Part shown: positions 49,907 to 62,700 of the stretch, in pieces
Layout: the number at the start of each line of letters is the position of its first letter
Position numbering within the stretch: position 1 is the first letter of the stretch
NCBI GenBank assembly: GCA_025765615.1
Contig: JAIVFJ010000135.1
Coordinates: 1-64,000 of the forward strand
From: Zopfochytrium polystomum
Lineage: Eukaryota > Chytridiomycota > Chytridiomycetes > Chytridiales > Chytridiaceae
DNA length: 64,000 bases
Direction of reading: 5' to 3'
The notes under the pieces: generated by a model
What the model saw: only the letters and a program-made list of their open reading frames with translations
What the model was told of the DNA's origin: nothing
The model's database searches: none
Translations under genes and position numbers: made by a program

Positions 49907-51939
49907 TACTATCCTCTCCCCAAAAAAAAAAGTATGTAATCCACACGCTCACCCGTCATCGTGCGTTGCCAGCACCGGCACGACCTGACCCCTCGCGAGG
50001 CTCAGCTCCTCCGGCGCCTGTGCCTTGTAGTCGTACAGGGCGCGCACCTGGAACAGGATGGGCGCGTCCTCCTTGAAGTCATACGGGTCATACTCAAAGT
50101 AGAGATCCGTGCCTTCAAACTCGGACGCGGACGCCGCCGTGTCCGTCACCGACATGACCGACGTCGTCGGCGCGTCCGACAGGTACGACGCCGCCGGCCC
50201 TCGGCCAAACTTGCCGCCGCCAGCTCCGCCGCCTGGGGTGAAGCTGTCCCGCGCCCCGGTCGCGCTCGTCGACGTCGTGTTGTTGGTCGCCGCAGACCCC
50301 CTCCGAATGCCCTTGAACAGGTTGAACCCTTGCCGTCCAAACGATGCCGCCGCGCCGCCGCCGCCGCCGAGGGATCCGCCGGTTTGCCCCGGGGACCCTG
50401 GCGACGTCGCATTCGGTGCCACCACGTCTTTGGGGGCGGTCGGTGGGGACGACGGCGACGAGGATGAACTGGAGGTGAGGCCAAACGCGGGTGAGGACGA
50501 GGATTTCGCGATCGCTGGGTTGGACGTGTTGCTGTTGAAAGCAGGCAGCTCGGTGATGGACTGCGGCCGGTCGGACGAGAAGCGGTTCGAGGTGACGTTG
50601 ATAGCAGAGCCCACGTGAAGTGGCCGTTCCGACGTTTGTGTGTAAAAATTGACGTAGCGAAGGGGTGCTGAACATCACAGTTGGAGATGAGTGGGGGTGG
50701 CGGCTTGACCAGTGGAATCATGAAGCAAAAGCGCTTACCTGGAATCTCGCTCCCCGTCGCGCTCGTTTCAATAAAGCTTTGGATGTCTGAGTCAACATTA
50801 CACTTTTCCAGCGACGCCCTGACCCTCTCGCATGCTTCATCATCCGCAACGCATACACCCGACACCATGTTCGCAAAGGTCCAGAGGTAGCTGCGGGTCT
50901 GGTCGATGCGCTCCTCCTCTAGCTTTTGGCACTCTTGGAGGGCGGTCCGAAAGTCCTCTTCCCATCTTCGGTGCGCGTCTTGAAGCTTCTCCACGTTTGT
51001 CATGTAATCCAGATCGAGCTGCCGGGACTGGTTCTGCGCCTTTTCCAGCCTGATCTTCATCTTCTCCATGTCCTTTGCCGGCAGGCCCGGTTTGTTGGCC
51101 ATGAGCTGCTCGACTTCATTGCACGAGCGCTCGTAACGATCTTTCGACTTGATGACGGCCTGAGTCAGCTGGGCTTTCGCCTTGAGATGGCGTTCGACGA
51201 CCGAGCTGTGGTTTTTGCGGACGGCAGACTGAGCGGCGAGGAACTCGGCGGCAGGCTTCTCCAGCTGCGTGCGAATTTCGTTCGCCACATCCAAGTGGGC
51301 GCGGGCGCTGTTTTCGAGTTCGGTGCGGACTGAGTCGAGCGATTCGCGGAGGGTTCTGTGGTTCACCCATTCATAAAGCGGTGGATCGGGGTGATCAGCC
51401 CAAGCGGGGGGCGAAGCAAAGAATGCAAGGCAGGGAGAAAAGAGTGAGCCTCATCTCACCCGCCCTCCTCTCGAGTGTTGAACGTTTTGGCAAGCTTGGT
51501 AAGACGCTTTCCGTACTCCTCCTCGATCGCAGCGCGTTCCTTGAACAGCACCTGGACCTCTTCTGTGATATGCTTCCCAGCCCGAAGTCTACTCATCAGA
51601 ACATCGAGGCCACGGTCATTGGCGCCCTGCGTTTTTAAGGGGGCGGGTTTTTTTTTAGTGGGCGATCGTGTTGGTGTGAATAGTGAACCGCTCGATCCAA
51701 GCGAATCTGGGATCTGGTCGAGGCGGCAGAGCGTGGGATCCGATAGTACAGGGCGGGAAAGATCTTTGCTCCGGGAGGATCGATCACCCGCCGCCTAGGC
51801 GCGACGATGCATTCTGCATCCCCCACCACAGACCGTCAGCTCGCTCGAGCGGGGTGGGTGACCTGTGCAGACGTCGCGCGACGCAGCACCGTTGTGTCTG
51901 TCGGCCGGAGGGTCTCGATCGCCTCTCACTCTCACTCTC

Positions 51940-51984
<45 letters not shown>

Positions 51985-52032
51985 GCTTACCCAGAAGGAG
52001 TCCTCGAATCGCAAGCGCGCTGCTGCGGCCAT
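49704..52032 (-). CDS. F-BAR and SH3 domain protein (Cdc15/Imp2/PSTPIP-like)
   Basis: Membrane-curving scaffold linking plasma membrane to actin or septation machinery. Five exons (51991-52032, 51460-51626, 50739-51355, 49953-50667, 49704-49785) join in frame to 540 residues with all phases agreeing. The first exon gives only MAAAARLRFEDSFW, the start of the FCH region. It continues with GLDVLMSRLRAGKHITEEV and ERAAIEEEYGKRLTKLAK, the hallmark FCH sequence, and a long charged coiled region to about residue 275. A Ser/Gly/Pro-rich linker follows. The C-terminal SH3 runs from VRALYDYKAQAPEELSL through DDGWWEGLATED to GLFPSNFVEQVK at the stop. Intron 1 contains a CT repeat (51935-51985). Confidence 0.94.
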
Positions 52033-52554
52033 TTCGGCTTTCAAGAAACAAAAAGGGAATAGAACAGAACAGTCAAGCAAAGAACAAAATCTGTTCTGTC
52101 AGCAAATAGGTCGCTCTTGCTAATCCCTCTCAAACTTGCACAAAAAAAAACAAAACAAAATAAAATCAAAAAAATCAAATATAAATTATTAAAAAGTTTT
52201 TTTTTTCTATTCTTTCTTTTCTTTTTCTTTTTCTTTTTTTTTTGGCTTGTTTTTCTGTTGAAAATTGCCGATTGCGAGTGTCTTGGTTTGGTGCTGGTGG
52301 CTGACAAGCTCGCCACCAAACAGGATAACAGGATTCGTCACTGGGCTGTTGCATGCCAGATATTTTGGTTCCTCTCTTGTGGGGCATCAGAGCCTTGCCT
52401 GAAAAGCTTCCGCGGAGAGACAGAAAGCTGGGCCACACTTCACAAGCAACAAGGAGGGGAGGCAGTTTTCGGCCCCACTCAGCCGTGGGAAACGAGTAAC
52501 AAAAAAAAAAAGGGTTATTTAACTCACCAGCACCCGACGTCCTGCGTGCGATAC
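52033..52554. other. Divergent promoter region
   Basis: Shared upstream region of two divergently transcribed genes; AT-rich with pyrimidine runs at 52197-52245. No gene seen. Confidence 0.5.
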
Positions 52555-53513
52555 ATGGACAACTTGAACCACCCAAGCCCGGACGGCCGCCGCGCGTACC
52601 TCGGTATCCCCGCGACGGCGCGCGACGCCACCACGGTCCTCCGCTTCAACGACCCGCAAACCTGCGACGTCCTCGTGCGGATCCTGCCGTCCCGCCGGCT
52701 CTCCGGAAACGATGCCAACGCCGCTACGAAGATTTTGAATCAAGTTTCAGGCCGTGATAACAGCCAGGTTAGCACTTCAGCTTTTGGTACGTTCTTGTTA
52801 AAGTATCTTCCGCAAGTAAGTCTTTCTCCAATCCTGCGAAGAGCTAATATACGAACCAGCTTGCTGTTAGTGATGATGATTATGCAAAGGCGGACTTACT
52901 GATGAAAATGAGTACACAAGGACCTGCTAGACCTTCAAGTCCAATGTCTGCTTCATCTCCCGCATCCAGTCGACCTTCAAGTCCAATGTTGTCTTTTCGG
53001 GCAGGAAGACGGGTGCACAGATTCTGGGCAATGTCACAGTCGAGTAGCTGTCAGGAAAGAATGTCGATTCTGGGAAGCTTTGAAAGAAACCCAAGCATTT
53101 CAAGGTTAATTTGCTTCTTCTTCCTTCATCCACACCTGACCACTTATGCAGACAAAGTCCTGAAGATGTTGATCCAGAAGCAACCCAAGAATGCAAACTT
53201 GTTCCGTAAGCTTGCTAGTGATGCTACTAAGTCGTGGAAGGACAAGTGGAGCAAGCTTGCAACGACGAAATCAGCGAAAACGACTGCAACGAAACAAGGT
53301 GCAAAAAGACAACGAACGCCTAAGAAGGGGCTCACGAAACCAACGAAGCAAGCAAAAATGACTGCAACGAAACAAGGAGCAAAATCGACAACGCCTAAAA
53401 AGGGGCTCACGAAACCAACGAAGCAAGCAAAAACGACTGAGGCGAAGAAAGGGCCGAATTCACCGCTCAAGGCCAGAGTCGCAGCAGGAAGAGTGAAGGG
53501 TGGAAAAAAGTGA
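52555..53513 (+). CDS. Protein with Ser/Pro repeats and a histone H1-like basic tail
   Basis: Exons 52555-52815 and 52860-53513, joined across a 44-nt GTAAGT...CCAG intron in phase 0, give 304 residues. The family is not recognised. The N-terminal part (MDNLNHPSPDGRRAYLGIPA onward) looks folded. The middle has RPSSPM repeated. The C-terminal 90 residues are Lys/Thr-rich with two copies of a KKGLTKPTKQAK unit, resembling H1-type or other nucleic-acid-binding tails. A stretch near 53110-53145 (RLICFFFLHPHLT) looks intronic, but removing it breaks the frame, so the middle part is uncertain. Confidence 0.6.
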
Positions 53514-53557
53514 AATAAAAGAAAGAAAAGGTCGTTATTGATTGACAAGTCGACGAT

Positions 53558-56106
53558 GTGATCTGTGAAATCTGCAGCTTGCTGACCCTTTGGGATCTTA
53601 CTCGACTAGCTTGCTGCTGCTCCCTTGCCCGATCGGTCGTTGGACGTCGTTTTGTAAAGCCATTGCTTATTGATCCCCTCCTCCGCATTGCCCTCATGTC
53701 AGCCACAAAGGACTGCCTTCGGGAGAGGCCACACGATAGATTCTATGAAAGCCGGAGCCCTTTCTTTTTCTCTATACTGGTCGCTGTTCGGAGCTACATA
53801 GATCTGTCCCACACGTTTGATCTTCAAGCCTCAGAGGAAGATCATGCGATTTTACAATCAATCCCCCTTCTATTCCCCATCGATAGCATCCTGCGATCCC
53901 CTGCCTGCTATTTGGACGAACTTTCCGCCCAAGCCCTAAATTCTTCCATCAAGGTTGGGCAGTCCCTTTGGCTGAGGCCATTTGAGATGCGTTTGAAATT
54001 CTGGAAGGGCTTGATTGATAGAGCTTATGACGGTGGTGACAGTGACTATGACGCTCTCATGAACTCACTTACCAGCAGCTTTGAAAGTGATCAAGCTTTG
54101 GAAGCGCTTCAATACTTGGAAACCTACGTCAAAAATCATCTCGGAACCCTTGTTGAACGTTGCAAAACAATATCAATTCCAGAAGAAAATGAATCTGATC
54201 GGGGAGTAGATCCTTCTTTGCAATTACCACGACTGCTTGTTACAGCTGTTATGGCACTTCTTCCAGCACTCTCTGCAGACATTGTCCGTCAGGCATGGGA
54301 CCTCCTTAATGTACTCGAATTCACTGTCAAGACAGCATGGTCACCACCGACTGGTATTATTAGGCCCATTTGCACCAGTCCTGATTGGATTCCATTTTGG
54401 AAAGAAATTGTGGTTCGAGAAATGGATCCCAACAATTGTGGTAAACAACCTGTATGGCTTTGGTGGTACTTTGATTCGGACAAGGTGATGGAACTCGCAG
54501 TTGACACTATGCTACAAACCATCTCTGAAATTGAAATTGACAAGTCCGACGTCCCTGCCTATAAAGCATTCATTGAAAGACAACTCAAATTATTACGACC
54601 GCTTTGATTCATGCGAATGGGAATTTGATTGGCGAACAAGCACCAAAGGTTATTGCTATTCTTGCTGATATTGCAAGGACAAAGTCATTTGAAGAATCTG
54701 GCTATATGTTTAATTGTTTGAGATCTTTGGACTTTCGTCTGTCTGAACTGTCTTATCATTATGTTGGACCCAAAAGTGGAGAATTTGAATCAAATGTTGA
54801 CGAGCTGGTTGACTGCTATTCCCTCGTCAAACCCCCTTATTCGTCTGCACTCAAGTATCTTCCAATTTGTGGAAGCGAAGATTGTCCTCTCAAGTATATT
54901 CGGTCAGCAATTGAGGTTGATTGGAACGCTTACATGGCAGCTATTTGTCGCAAATTGTCAGGTCACCGCTATCATTCTATATTTGTGCTTGCCATTGAGC
55001 TCGAACATTTGGATCTGCTTTACAATTTAGCCAACAACAAGTCTGAACTCCGTTGGCACCACATTGAAAAATGCATGCCCATAGTATTGTCAAAACTGAA
55101 CAAAGAGGAAGGCGTTGGAAAACTTATTACCTGCTTGGCCCCGGAAATGTCTGACAGAATGCTTCTTCAGCTTTTAAACGCCATTCTCAAGTTCCTTCCA
55201 AATTATTCTGCGAAAAATTCTGTGGACAGCGTCCTTCACGATAGCTGCTTTTGTGAGATATCAAATATCCTAGCACAGCGTGGATTTGTGGAGCAAGTAC
55301 AGCCGTTGGTGCAATTTTTATTCAGAAACATTGACCATAATTGGAGTTTTGCTTCAGAGGTTGTGGAAAATGTATTAATGACAGTAATACGACATCTAAG
55401 TTCAATAACTCTGTCGGATATGGTCGCGGTGCGGAACAGAATTCAGAGGGTGACGTACTCGGAAGCATTTACTGTAGCTTTCACTGGGCAGATGGCTATC
55501 CTTATCAACGAAAAATCTGCATCAATGGAAGATATGGAGCGTTTGCTGCTTGAAGATCTTGAACGAGGTCGCAGGACGCTTTACCCCTATGGCTCAGGAC
55601 TTTCTCTCTGGCGTGGATTCCGAGTGATGAAAGCTGTCCGCTTGCTTTGCAAACGAGTCGTTGGTTTCCAATCAGCATCTCCAAGGATTACACATTCTCT
55701 GATGCATCTCCTTTCTGCTTACTCGAACCACGCCCGTCACGATATAAATCGTAGCAATAAGCCCCCTGATTCTAACATTCAATCACCGGAACTGGATTAT
55801 GTTGCTCAAATGTTGGATCCTTGCTCTGGACTCGTGATTACAAACAATGTCGCCAGCTGCTTAAAGGAAGTATGGGTGGAGGCAGTCTTCTGTGAGGCTT
55901 GGAGATTTTTTGAATTGAGGGCATCCAAGGAATCCCCTGTGAGCGACTTTACATCAACTGGCGTGGAATTCCGACGTGTGCTGTCCACTGATATTATTTC
56001 CGTTTGGAAATCAGTGTTGGAGAGAGATGAAACATGGTTTGAGCAGGTTTCGTTTGGTGAGAGGGTGAAAATGCTGTATAAGAAGTACGGACTTGTTTTC
56101 AAATAA
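53558..56106 (+). pseudogene. F-box-like helical protein, paralogue 1 (frame break at 54601)
   Basis: The N-terminal stretch VICEICSLLTLWDLTRLACC is F-box-like and is preceded almost at once by an in-frame stop, with no ATG before 53697. From there the frame runs to a TGA at 54605. A long second frame, one register away, continues from 54604 to 56106 with no obvious new start (TTG). The composition is that of alpha-helical repeats with no recognised domain. About 880 bp at the 5' end are duplicated at 56750-57592. The missing start plus the frame switch favour a decaying gene, but a single indel and an unseen upstream exon could also explain it. Base composition is AT-richer than neighbours. 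Confidence 0.6.
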
Positions 56107-56711
56107 AAGTTTACAGGCTGTCAAAAATAGTACTGATCGCCCCACCCATTCCCGACTCGCCCAACTAACATATTCAATCACATAATGTCGTAAGATGTTA
56201 CGTTTATTGAACATCTTGCTCACTCACTCCACTTACCTACTTCACTTCTTTACTTTACATTACTTTACATTACTTCAAATATTCTTTGAATTTTTTTGGA
56301 TTTTTTTTCATGTACTATTCTTTACATTACTTCAAATATGATCCCCATGCCACTCGAGCAGCACTAACATATTAATTGTATTTCGTCTTTATTGAACATC
56401 TGGTTTTACATTTCTCTCACTACTTTCTCTCCACACCAAACATATTGTATGATTTTTTTTTCTTATATTGTTCTCTCCACTTCGTCGCAATTCCGCATTG
56501 TCACGTGACCTTTTCCAGAAACATTATTCAGCTTTTCATTGCCAAGACCTTCCACGTGATGCACGACTTGTCACGCTCGTTCTGAAAGAACGCCTTGTCA
56601 CGCTCGCCTTCCCGTCATCGTTCTCACCAAGTAACGCATCTCTTTGGTGTGATCTTTTCTTTTGATCTTGCTTATCTTTAACAACCCCGACAGTCGCGAT
56701 CTCTGTACGAC

Positions 56712-58129
56712 ATGCTTCTTTTTCGCCTTCCCAACGAAGTGATCTGTGCCATCTTCAGCTTGCTGATCTTCTTACTCGACTCTCTTGCTGCTGCTCCCTT
56801 GCCCGATCAGTCGTTGGACGTCGTTTTGTAAAGCCATTTCTTATTGATCCAATCCTCCGAATTGCGCTCTTGTCAGTTACAAAGCACTGCGGGCCAAAGA
56901 AGTTCCATAGCCCTTTCTTCTTCTCCACATTGGTCGCTGTTCGGAGCTACATAGATCTATCCTACGCGTTTGATCTTCATGGTTCAGAGGAAGATCATGC
57001 GATTTTACAATCAATTCCCTTTCTATTTCCCGTAGATAGCATCGTCCAACCCCCCGCCTGCCATTTGGACAATCTTTCAGCCCAAGCTATAAACTCTTCC
57101 CTCGAGGTCGGGCAGTCCCTTCGGCTGAGGCCATTTGAGATGCGTTTGAAATTCTGGAAGGGCATGATTGATAGAGTTCATCGTGGTGACAGTCCTCTCA
57201 TCAACTTACTGATCAGCAGCTTTGACAGCGATCAAGCTATGGAAGCTCTTCAATACTTGGAAACCTATGTCCAAACCCATCTTGAATTCCTTGTTGAATG
57301 TAGCAAAACGATATCAATTATAGTCAAAAATGAATCTGAGCCGGAATTTGATCCATTTTTGCAACTGCTTGTTTCAGCTGTTTTGGCATTATTCCAGCAC
57401 CCTCTGCAGACAGTGTCCATCAAGCATGGGATCTCTTTTATGTACTTGAATTCACTGTCAAGACACAATGGTCAGAACCAACTCGTGTTTTTCGGTCTAT
57501 TTGTACCAGTCCTTATTGGATTCCATTTTGGAAACAAATCGTGGTTCGAGAAATGGATCCCAACAATTGCGGTAAACAGCCTGTATGGTTCCCTCTTGTT
57601 CCTCCACAAGTCCGTCCTGACGGCGGGCTCCGGGTTCTTCCGCGCGACGTGGGCGTCGGGGTTCGCGGAGGCGGCCGGCTACGCGGAGATGACGGCGCCC
57701 GAGGGCGAGGATGTCGCGGTGGCTTGCGTCGCGCACTTGTACAAGGAAGCGTCAGCGGCAGCGGGGCGGGACACGAACAAATGTGTCGCGGGAGAGGCGT
57801 ACCTGCCGTCAGGGGTTGTCGATATTGAAATCGCTTTGAAAAAGGACTTGCTTGGTGTGCTCATTACTAGCGAGTACCTGCAGATTGGGTGCATCAGGAA
57901 CCTGTGTAACGAAAGGTGCGTCCATTAGCCCGTTACGTGGACAATGGTATTGCCGTCCTAATCCGTGTCCGTCCCTCGACCTGCTAGATTTCCATCCCGC
58001 TGGAGAAAATTCGTTTTAGACTCTCGCTTTGTGTTCCCGCTCCTCTCCGCTTCGGTGGTGGACGAGCTCGTTTCGCGGATTCCCCTCCCGGTAGAGGTGT
58101 TTGTTGCCCGCCTGAAGAAACAGAGCTGA
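56712..58129 (+). pseudogene. F-box-like paralogue 2 fused in frame to a truncated BTB gene
   Basis: An intact F-box start MLLFRLPNEVICAIFSLL begins at 56712 but a 7-bp deletion relative to paralogue 1, near 56775, ends that frame. The continuing frame (from about 56870) matches paralogue 1 up to 57592 and then passes without a stop into unrelated GC-rich sequence: LHKSVLTAGSGFFRATW, ...YLQIGCIRNLC, a BTB/POZ domain lacking its first strands. An intron (57916-57987, GTGCGT...CTAG) joins a second exon RFPSRWRKFVLDSRFVF... ending at 58129. The first in-frame ATG of the fused frame is near 57139. Probably non-functional or a new chimera; expression data would decide. Confidence 0.65.
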
Positions 58130-58195
58130 TTCAACCTTCTTAAAGACAGGAAAGGCAAAAAGTCTCCACTTCGCTCCTCCTTCATTTTGGCTTTT

Positions 58196-58473
58196 GCAGC
58201 AAAGCTGACATTCGTCTACGTTGCGATAACTGCAGCCGCAGCGAATCGATTGAAACCGGGTGCTTCCAAAGTATGCAACCGGCGCTTCGCGCTCTCCTCC
58301 GGTGGGGAAAAGGCGCTGAGAGTGGAATTGTCCAAGGCTCCGTCAGAAAGCTTGCGGACAGAGTTAACCAAGCAAAGCTTTCTGTGCAAGACATGCAGCA
58401 GCTGTACGTCGCCTACCCAGAAAGCTTTTCCGATGCAGTCCCGTTGGATGTCCTCGTGAAAATTTTGTTCTGA
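58196..58473 (+). other. Possible further 3' exon of the BTB gene
   Basis: After a pyrimidine-rich TTTTGCAG, a frame reads KADIRLRCDNCSRSESIETG and ends in VPLDVLVKILF with a TGA at 58471-58473. The composition is protein-like and it continues the same strand, but no phase-compatible donor was found in the preceding exon. Confidence 0.4.
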
Positions 58474-59008
58474 GTGGTTTTGCGGCGGTAAAGGAGTCTA
58501 CTGAAAGCAGAATACGACTATTTCAGCGGATAGGAAGAAGACCCACCTGAAGGAGAAAACACCAACGGCGATCGCGTGAACAACCTTTCTGTGGTGCGTC
58601 GACGGGGTCGCGAAAGGCAGAGGGGGGAAGCGGACATCACCACGTCCGCCAGGGGAACGAGGCGACGGCTTAAACCACCGGACAGACAAAACAGGACGGG
58701 GTAGGAGGACGGCCAGAGAGATGTGACGAACCAAACGAGAGGGTGCGTGAGAAAGGGAGAGACAGAAGAGCGAAAGGAGATTACGTAGTCAGCGTGTGGA
58801 AGTGGGCGAGGAGATGTTGACACGAGGGGCGGCGGAAGTGTGTCTGTAGTAACAGACCTCCTCCACCGGCCAACCGCACTGCTGACAACTCCACCCAAAT
58901 ACCATGCACGCGATATGCAGGAGCAGAAAAAAATTTTACATGAAAGTCGGCCGCCTGTCTCTTTGGGCTGCGCTCTCGCTCTCCCTCCACGCACTCATAC
59001 ACACTCTT

Positions 59009-59059
<51 letters not shown>

Positions 59060-59431
59060 TTGCTTCTTGGCCTTTTCTGCCCTCAACATATAAATAAATG
59101 GGGGGCAAGCAAAGCGGTGTGAAAGTGCAGAAAGAGAGACCGCGTGGTGTGGAGTTCCAGAAGCCTCCTTGTCAGCAGCGCCTCTCTCTCCCTCACCAAC
59201 TCTTTCGCGTTTTCAGGCAACACCTTGTCAATTAAATAATTCGGCCATTTCGTTCAGAAAGACACAGCACCTCCTCCACCCTCATTGTCTTTGCCAACAA
59301 GAAAAAAAAAATTGAAAAAAAATTCTGGATTGATTGATCCACATCAGGTAACGGGGAACTGGAGACTGGACCGCATGGGATTGTTCTTGTCGCTGTCTGT
59401 CTCTCTGTCTCTCTGTCTGCCCCACTCACCG

Positions 59432-59462
<31 letters not shown>

Positions 59463-59759
59463 GAAACAATCTGACGCTGTGATTAAAAAAAGAAAAACAA
59501 GAAAGAGGAGGACATAGGCAAGCATCCAGCCAGCAAGCAGGCACACACCACGCTCTGAGTGCCCCCCAGGCATAGCCCCCTTCCCACCGCCAGCACCAGC
59601 ACCACCACCACCACCACCACCACCGCAGCCCCGGATCCATCCAGCCCACCTTCGCTCCCCAGGTGCTGTACTGTCCTCGAATTAGCAGCAAGCACCGGCA
59701 CAACGACCAACAACTGGATCGGTCGTCGCCCCCATCCCCCCCGCACCACCACCATCGCC
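58474..59759. other. Intergenic / upstream region of the DOMON gene
   Basis: CT repeats at 59007-59056 and 59433-59462 on the coding strand; TATAAATAAAT near 59087. Opposite-strand frames here lack domains. Confidence 0.5.
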
Positions 59760-62700
59760 ATGAGCTGCGGACGCGATACCGGCAGCAGCCATCATGGAAG
59801 GCGCTACGGCCGTGCCTTACCGTTTGTTCTTCTTGTTTGCACGGCGCTCGTCTTGGCCGTGGCCTTTCCACGGAAGGTGGAGGCAGACACTATTGACCCT
59901 GCACAAGTCCCATCCGTCCCGGGCTTCGACCTCACAAAGTTTTCTCAGATGGAGAACGGGTTCGACCGCAACAGGGGCGCCGTCACTCTCTACTGGACTA
60001 TCGAGAACGCTGGAAGCAATCGTGAAGAGATTCTCCATGGCGCTCTTGTCCTGGATGCCACAAAGATCGATCAAAAGTATTCCCAAGGCGCATCCCTGGC
60101 GAATGGCTGGGTTGCCATTGGCCTTGGCCGCTGCATGTTGGCCTCCGAGTTTATCATGGTGCATGCCCTCCCGTCCGGCACTGGTGTGGAGGTGAAGAAC
60201 CTGATCAGCTCCGCCGATGGATACAAGGCGCCTGTGAGTTTTGAAGCTGCCTTTTCTAGCTTGTATCTCCCTCCTTGCTTAACCCGTGTCTGCTTTCGTT
60301 TGCTAGGTCGACAATCCTGGCCAATCCATGTTCGTATCCAACGGCACCCTATTCGGGTACCAAGGGAACGGTTTGATTGTTGGTGAATTCAGGCGCTACA
60401 CTCAAGCACTCGACATCTACCACAAATCCATCAACATTAACGAGGTCACCCAATTTATTTGGGCGTACAATGCCAACCCCAAGCCGACAAATGCCGAATC
60501 GTACAAAGTCTGGCACAGCTTTGACCGCGGGCGATACCTGATTCAACTTGCTACTGGAAGCCCCGCGGACACCGCACCGGTCGCGAACTTGCCTCTTCGT
60601 TACACGCACGGCGCTGCAATGGGGTTCACCTGGACTCTTATCTTCCCTTTTGCGATCTTCTGGGCTCGGTTCGGCAAGTCTATGCCGCAATTCAACATTG
60701 GATGGATGTGGGTTCACATTGTCATGCAAGCTCTTGGCGCAGCCATTACGGCCTCATTCATCATGTAAGAGAGGTTTTGTTATTATAGTCCTCTCAAATT
60801 ACTCATGCTTCGCTCAGCCTGGTCATCACGACTATTCCCGACTCGGTCAACTGGGGTCCCGCGACTGGTCCTTTCGTTCTATCTACTCGCGCCCATCCTG
60901 TGATGGGCTTTATTATTTTGGGACTGGTGGTGGTCCAGTTGTGGCTTGGCCCCCTTAACAGGCTTTCCCTCTCAGTCGAGTCACTGTTCGCCTACCGCAC
61001 CACAATTCGCTTCCTGCATCGCTACACTGGCCGTATCGCCTTAATCCTTGCCTTTGTCCAAGTTGGCCTCGGATTGAACACATTTTTCTGCTTCCCGGAC
61101 GGGCCCTTCGATGGTCGCGGAGGAATCATTTGGTGGTCGATTTACTTCATTCTCATCAGCTTCTGGACGATTCTCTTCATTGGAACGGAAGCTTTCTGGT
61201 GGTTTAAGGTTCGCAAAGCCGAAGGTGGCTTCGTCTCTCGCAAGACAGGTCAAGTTTACGGACGAATCGAATCACCTGCGCCTGGCCGCGACGCCCCTAG
61301 CGCCGGCCCTGCCCGGGGTAAATTTGGCCTCATTAGTGGAGGAACCAATCCTGAGGATGCCCTGGTTGTCAAGTCTGCGCCACCCCCGCAACAGCAACAA
61401 CAAGACTCAACATTCTTGACAGCCACCAAAAGTGCAACCGCGCAGGCGAGCCGCTCAAACAGCTCATGGCGGCAATTCACTTGGGGCGAAATCGACGAAG
61501 CGTTGTATGAGGGTCAGCTTCTTGTCGTTGCGAAGGGACGGTACGTTTACGACATCAACCGCTGGATTTACTCGCACCCGGGCGGACAGATCGTGCTGAA
61601 CCAGGTCGCTGGAACGGATATCACAAACGACTACTTCCACGAGGCGGGCTTCGATGCCGGTGCCTTTGTGCCAAAGCCCACCGTCCCGGCTGCGACTAAC
61701 CGGCGCCTACCCACACCTTCGCTGAACCGCCAGGGTGGAAACTTTGGCTCCAGCACTACTCTGAACCCAGATGGTTCTACCACCAGCAACGTTGTTGTGC
61801 CCAAACCATCTGTTTCCCTTCCATCTGGTCAGGACCTTGCAGGTGTGCCTCCTCTGTCCGACCAAGAATGGAAGTACGTTTTGAAGGCTCGCCGAACCAA
61901 CGTTCACTCAAGACTTGCGATTGAAAAGCTCAGCAGTCTGATGGTTGGTGAAATGCGAGGCACGCAGGACTTGCAGGAAGGCGTACTGGCACCTTTCTCG
62001 CCGTACGAATACCGGAGGTACTCGTTGATCGAGTCATGCATCGTACCCAATGCGCGGTCCGTCGCTACTCCAGGTAATGGAAAAAAAAAATTTTTAACCC
62101 TTCTAACACTGTACTCTTTCTTTCCTCAGTCTACAAGCAAAAGTTCTGCATCCTCTTCCCCCACGACATGCGCGCCAACGAACCCCATTTCTTCTTCCCT
62201 GGTCAGTGTATTGAAATCCAGCTCCGTGTGCGAAACAAGGAGTACGTATCGCGGTACTACACTCCGATTGCCGGCAGCCTCGCCTGCTTCACCATCATGG
62301 TCAAGCTTGCGCCTCAAGGTGCCCTTACTCCGTCCCTTGTCCGCCAAAAGCCGGGAGATCGCCAGATCAAGATTCGCGGCCCATTCGGAACACCTATCGT
62401 TGACCCCGAGCGACCTTTGCCGGGAACCATCACACCGCAATCCCCCAGTGGTTCCTGGGCCTTTGAGAAGCTTGTTGTCGTTGTCGGCGGCAGCGGTCTC
62501 GCAGCAGCACTTCACCTCGTCGAATGGCTGTTCATGCCAACATACACCCCACTGCTGGTTATTCAATCCTACGAGCCAGTCAACTACGATGAGATCGCCC
62601 TGTCAGTTGGCGACTGGGTCATCACGAAGGAGCACCTTTACGATGGCTGGGCTGTTGGCGTCAACCTTCGGACCGGACAAGAAGGCTTATTCCCTCTGCC

